A DNA stretch of 64,000 nucleotides, taken from assembly GCF_000496075.1 (NCBI RefSeq), contig NZ_AWXZ01000029.1:62001-126000 (forward strand). Direction: 5' to 3'. This document shows, one piece after another, positions 61,411-64,000 of the stretch. Both the position numbers and the translations under genes were made by a program. How positions within the stretch are numbered: the stretch's first letter is position 1; each line of letters begins with the position of its first letter. The notes under the pieces were generated by a model that was given only the letters and a program-made list of their open reading frames with translations, searched no databases and had not been told where the DNA came from. The stretch comes from Lutibaculum baratangense AMV1 (GTDB taxonomy: Bacteria; Pseudomonadota; Alphaproteobacteria; Rhizobiales; Tepidamorphaceae).

Positions 61411-62163
61411 ATGTCCGAGAAACTGACGGGAAGCCTCCTCTATCTCGACGACGTGAGCGTCTCCTTCGACGGCTTCAAGGCGCTGAACGCCCTCTCGCTC
61501 GTCATCGGTCCCGGCGAGATGCGCGCGATCATCGGGCCCAACGGCGCCGGCAAGACGACGATGATGGACGTGATCACCGGCAAGACCCGCCCCGACACGG
61601 GCACCGTCTATTTCGCCGGCACGACGGACCTGACGAAGCTCGACGAGGCCGAGATCGCCAATCTCGGCATCGGCCGCAAGTTCCAGCGGCCGACGACGTT
61701 CGAGAGCCAGACCGTGCGGGACAATATCGAACTGTCGCTGAAGGCTCCGCGCGGTCCCTTCGCGACGCTCTTCCACAAGCTCGACGACGACCAGCGCGAC
61801 CGGATCGACGAGATCCTCGAGACGATCAGGCTCACCGAGCAGCGCGACACCTTGGCCGCCAATCTCAGTCACGGTCAGCGGCAGTGGCTCGAGATCGGCA
61901 TGCTGCTCGCGCAGGAGCCGCAGCTTCTGCTGGTCGACGAGCCGGCCGCCGGCATGACGGACGCGGAGACGGAGCAGACGGCCATTCTCCTCAAGGAGAT
62001 CGCGAGGACGCAGTCCGTCGTGGTCGTCGAGCACGACATGGATTTCGTGCGCGGCCTCGGCGTGAAGGTGACCGTGCTGCACGAGGGCTCGGTGCTCGCC
62101 GAAGGCTCGCTCGACCACGTCTCGGCCGACAGCCGGGTCGTCGAAGTCTATCTCGGGAGGTAA
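61411..62163 (+). CDS. urtD: urea ABC transporter ATP-binding protein UrtD
   Basis: This 250-residue LivG-like ATPase of the urea branch has the N-terminal LYLDDVSVSFDGFKALNALS. Walker A is IIGPNGAGKTTMMDVITGKT, followed by NLGIGRKFQRPTTFESQTVRDN, the signature NLSHGQRQWLEIGMLLA, Walker B LLLVDEPAAGMTDAE and the H-loop VVVEHDMDFVRGLG. The FQRPTTFE and SHGQRQWLEIG variants separate UrtD from amino-acid LivG. ATG at 61411. The usual upstream urtABC genes are absent. It ends three bases before urtE. Confidence 0.93.
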   Translation: MSEKLTGSLLYLDDVSVSFDGFKALNALSLVIGPGEMRAIIGPNGAGKTTMMDVITGKTRPDTGTVYFAGTTDLTKLDEAEIANLGIGRKFQRPTTFESQTVRDNIELSLKAPRGPFATLFHKLDDDQRDRIDEILETIRLTEQRDTLAANLSHGQRQWLEIGMLLAQEPQLLLVDEPAAGMTDAETEQTAILLKEIARTQSVVVVEHDMDFVRGLGVKVTVLHEGSVLAEGSLDHVSADSRVVEVYLGR

Positions 62164-62165
62164 CG

Positions 62166-62864
62166 GTGCTCGCCCTTCACTCCGTCGACCTCCACTACGG
62201 GGCCGCCCAGGCGCTGCGCTCCATCGAGCTTGCCGCCACGCCCGGCGAGGTCACCTGCGTGCTCGGACGCAACGGCGTCGGCAAGACCTCGCTTCTCAAG
62301 GCGATCGTCGGCCACCATCCCGTGTCGCGGGGCCGCGTCGTCTGGCGCGACGAGGAGGTGCAGCGCCTGAGGCCCTACGAGCGGGCCCGGCGCGGCATCG
62401 CCTACGTGCCGCAGGGCCGCGAGATCTTTCCGCTGCTGAGCGTCCACGAGAACCTGCAGACGGGCTTCGCAGCCCTCCCCCGCGGCGAGAAGCACGCGAT
62501 ATCGGACGAGATCTACGAGCTGTTTCCGATCCTGAAATCCATGCGCAGCCGGCGCGGCGGCGACCTCTCGGGCGGCCAGCAGCAGCAGCTCGCGATCGGC
62601 CGCGCGCTCGTCACGCAGCCGAAGCTCCTCGTCCTCGACGAACCTACCGAGGGCATTCAGCCGTCGATCATCAAGGATATCGGGCGCGCCATCGACTACC
62701 TCCGTAGGAAGGGCGACATCGCGATCCTGCTCGTGGAGCAGTATTTCGACTTCGCGCGCGACCTTGCGGACGGCTTCGCGGTGATGGATCGTGGCGAGAT
62801 CGTGATGTCGGGTCGCAGGGAAGAGATGGTGGAGGAGGATGTACGCCGCCGTCTCACGGTCTGA
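62166..62864 (+). CDS. urtE: urea ABC transporter ATP-binding protein UrtE
   Basis: This 232-residue LivF-like ATPase has LHYGAAQALRSIELAATPGE, Walker A VLGRNGVGKTSLLKAIVGHH, IAYVPQGREIFPLLSVHENLQ, signature DLSGGQQQQLAIGRAL, Walker B LLVLDEPTEGIQPSIIKDIG and LLVEQYFDFARDLADG. The double Gln run QQQQLAIGRAL and EGIQPSI are typical of UrtE. The start is GTG at 62166 after GGGAGGTAACG. It overlaps ureD by 26 bases. With UrtD it would energise urea uptake, but membrane and binding subunits are missing from this window. Confidence 0.93.
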   Translation: MLALHSVDLHYGAAQALRSIELAATPGEVTCVLGRNGVGKTSLLKAIVGHHPVSRGRVVWRDEEVQRLRPYERARRGIAYVPQGREIFPLLSVHENLQTGFAALPRGEKHAISDEIYELFPILKSMRSRRGGDLSGGQQQQLAIGRALVTQPKLLVLDEPTEGIQPSIIKDIGRAIDYLRRKGDIAILLVEQYFDFARDLADGFAVMDRGEIVMSGRREEMVEEDVRRRLTV

Positions 62865-63699
62865 GCGCTTCGCAGCCGACCGGCCCGCCCGGACGTCCCT
62901 CGAGCGATCGAGCGGGAGCGCACGCCTGAGCGTGATCCGGGCCGCCGGTGGCGGGCGGGTGGAGGAAGCCTATCAGCGCGGCGCCCTCCGCCTGCGTTTC
63001 CCCCGCGTCTCCGGCAACCCCGTTCCGGAAGCCGTCCTCATCAACACGGCCGGCGGCGTCACGGGCGGCGACAGGTTCGACGTCTCGGCCACGATCCGCG
63101 ACGGCGCCGCAGCGACCCTGACGACACAGGCCGCCGAGAAGGTCTATCGATCCTCGGGCGGCGAGGCCGAGCTGAGGGTCGACCTGCGCGTCGGTGCCGG
63201 TGGCCGACTGGAGTGGCTGCCGCAGGAGACGATCCTGTTCGACCGCGGGCGGCTCAGGCGTCGTCTCGAGGTCGACGTCGCCGAGAGCGGCCGCATCCTC
63301 CTCTGCGAGCCGGTCGTCCTCGGGCGCACGGCGCATGGCGAGACGGTGCGGGCGGGCCTCTTTCGGGACAGCTGGCGCGTGCGCCGCGCGGGGCGCCTCG
63401 TCTATGCGGACGAGGCGAGGCTCGGCCCAGACATCGCGGCGGCGGCGGGCGGCAGCGCCGTGCTGGGTGCGAACCGTGCCTTCGCAAGCATTCTTCTCCT
63501 CGAGCCCCGCGCGGAGGAGAGGCTTTCGGCCACGCGAGCGGCGCTGGAAACGACGGTGGACGTAGAAGCGGGCGCGAGTGCCTGGGACGGCATGCTTGCG
63601 GTGCGCATGGCGGCGCCCGGCGGTCTCGCGCTCAAGCGCGCGGCCCTTGCGGCCCTCGTCGCGCTGGGCGCGGTCGTGCCGAGGGTCTGGAGCATCTGA
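62839..63699 (+). CDS. ureD: urease accessory protein UreD
   Basis: This 286-residue nickel-insertion chaperone acts with UreF and UreG on apo-urease. It has NTAGGVTGGDRFDVSATIRD, LTTQAAEKVYRSSGGEAEL, RLEWLPQETILFDRGRLRRR and LLCEPVVLGRTAHGE, the family's conserved blocks in order. The ATG at 62839 lies within urtE; a start a little further in cannot be excluded. Length is normal. It leads the urease cluster, with ureA 28 bp after its stop. Confidence 0.95.
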   Translation: MYAAVSRSERFAADRPARTSLERSSGSARLSVIRAAGGGRVEEAYQRGALRLRFPRVSGNPVPEAVLINTAGGVTGGDRFDVSATIRDGAAATLTTQAAEKVYRSSGGEAELRVDLRVGAGGRLEWLPQETILFDRGRLRRRLEVDVAESGRILLCEPVVLGRTAHGETVRAGLFRDSWRVRRAGRLVYADEARLGPDIAAAAGGSAVLGANRAFASILLLEPRAEERLSATRAALETTVDVEAGASAWDGMLAVRMAAPGGLALKRAALAALVALGAVVPRVWSI

Positions 63700-63727
63700 G
63701 CGAAACGTTTGAGGGGGGTGCGTAGTC

Positions 63728-64000
63728 GTGAAGCTGACGCCACGGGAGAAGGACAAGCTGCTCGTCGCCATGGCCGCCATGGTGGCGCGAAACCGGCTCG
63801 AGCGCGGCGTGAAGCTCAACTATCCGGAGGCGGTGGCACTGATCACCGAGTTCGTGGTCGAGGGCGCGCGCGACGGCAGGCCCGTGGCCGATCTGATGGA
63901 GGCCGGTGCCCACGTGCTGTCGAGCGACCAGGTGATGGCCGGCGTCGCGGAGATGCTTCACGACGTGCAGGTCGAGGCGACCTTTCCGGACGGCACGAAG
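63728..64000 (+). CDS. ureA: urease gamma subunit UreA (cut by window edge)
   Basis: The first 91 codons of this roughly 100-residue structural subunit are present: [20 protein letters not shown] at the start (GTG start), then [33 protein letters not shown] and [12 protein letters not shown] at the window end. All are hallmark UreA segments. A strong ribosome site (AGGGGGG) precedes the GTG at 63728. The remaining ureB, ureC, ureE, ureF and ureG genes are expected beyond the edge. Confidence 0.96.
   Translation, partial: MKLTPREKDKLLVAMAAMVARNRLERGVKLNYPEAVALITEFVVEGARDGRPVADLMEAGAHVLSSDQVMAGVAEMLHDVQVEATFPDGTK

Overview
The window is very GC-rich and almost fully coding. It looks chromosomal and comes from an alphaproteobacterium, most likely of the Hyphomicrobiales (Rhizobiales) type. 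The pointers are a complete flp-cpa/tad pilus locus in the Caulobacter/rhizobial order, a choXWV plus betI-betA choline system, opgGH glucan genes, a YdcH (DUF465) protein, DUF6455 and DUF3008 proteins, and several TRAP and ABC uptake systems. I see no rRNA, tRNA, CRISPR, phage or insertion sequence. The exact genus cannot be read from the sequence.

Layout. 1-504: 5' end of an agmatine-deiminase-family gene and a small DUF3008 gene. 577-6048: two divergent TRAP small/large permease pairs and one TakP-like TRAP binding protein. 6363-13399: a class I glutamine-amidotransferase-like hydrolase, a DUF6455 protein, a 2-haloacid-dehalogenase-type HAD, a DUF1007 protein, a beta-keto-acid cleavage enzyme overlapping a class III aminotransferase, and a periplasmic gamma-glutamyltransferase. 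13413-21781: an orphan OpgG paralogue, then a dipeptide/oligopeptide-type ABC operon (binding protein, two permeases, one fused double ATPase) that ends in an M20 amidohydrolase. 21915-33940: the Tad pilus operon on the minus strand (flp, cpaA-F, tadB, tadC) and, divergent from it, a free-standing pilus N-domain protein, two TadE-type pseudopilins, YdcH and an atypical receiver protein. 34174-41185: a 35-residue small ORF, a HisD-family dehydrogenase with altered metal ligands, opgH-opgG, a glycosyltransferase and a methyltransferase. 41281-46698: choline ABC importer choXWV and betI-betA around a clear palindromic BetI operator. 46745-53180: asd, a small exported Cys protein, two c-type cytochromes, a branched-chain-type aminotransferase, an SAF-domain oxidoreductase and a DUF2243 membrane protein. 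53238-54381: a gene graveyard of class II aldolase, hpaE and hpaI remnants. 54406-59994: a polyamine-type ABC operon with agmatinase at its head and an MBL-fold hydrolase at its end. 60129-64000: a divergent LysR regulator, then urtD-urtE-ureD-ureA, cut by the window edge.

The dominant theme is uptake and catabolism of small nitrogen compounds (2-oxo acids, peptides, choline, polyamine or guanidino compounds, urea). The right end suggests one route: an importer, agmatinase releasing urea, and urease with urea-transporter ATPases next door. Two unusual RNA-level signals stand out: long hairpins whose 3' arm contains the Shine-Dalgarno sequence of the agmatine-deiminase-family gene (240-279) and of the DUF6455 gene (7166-7205).
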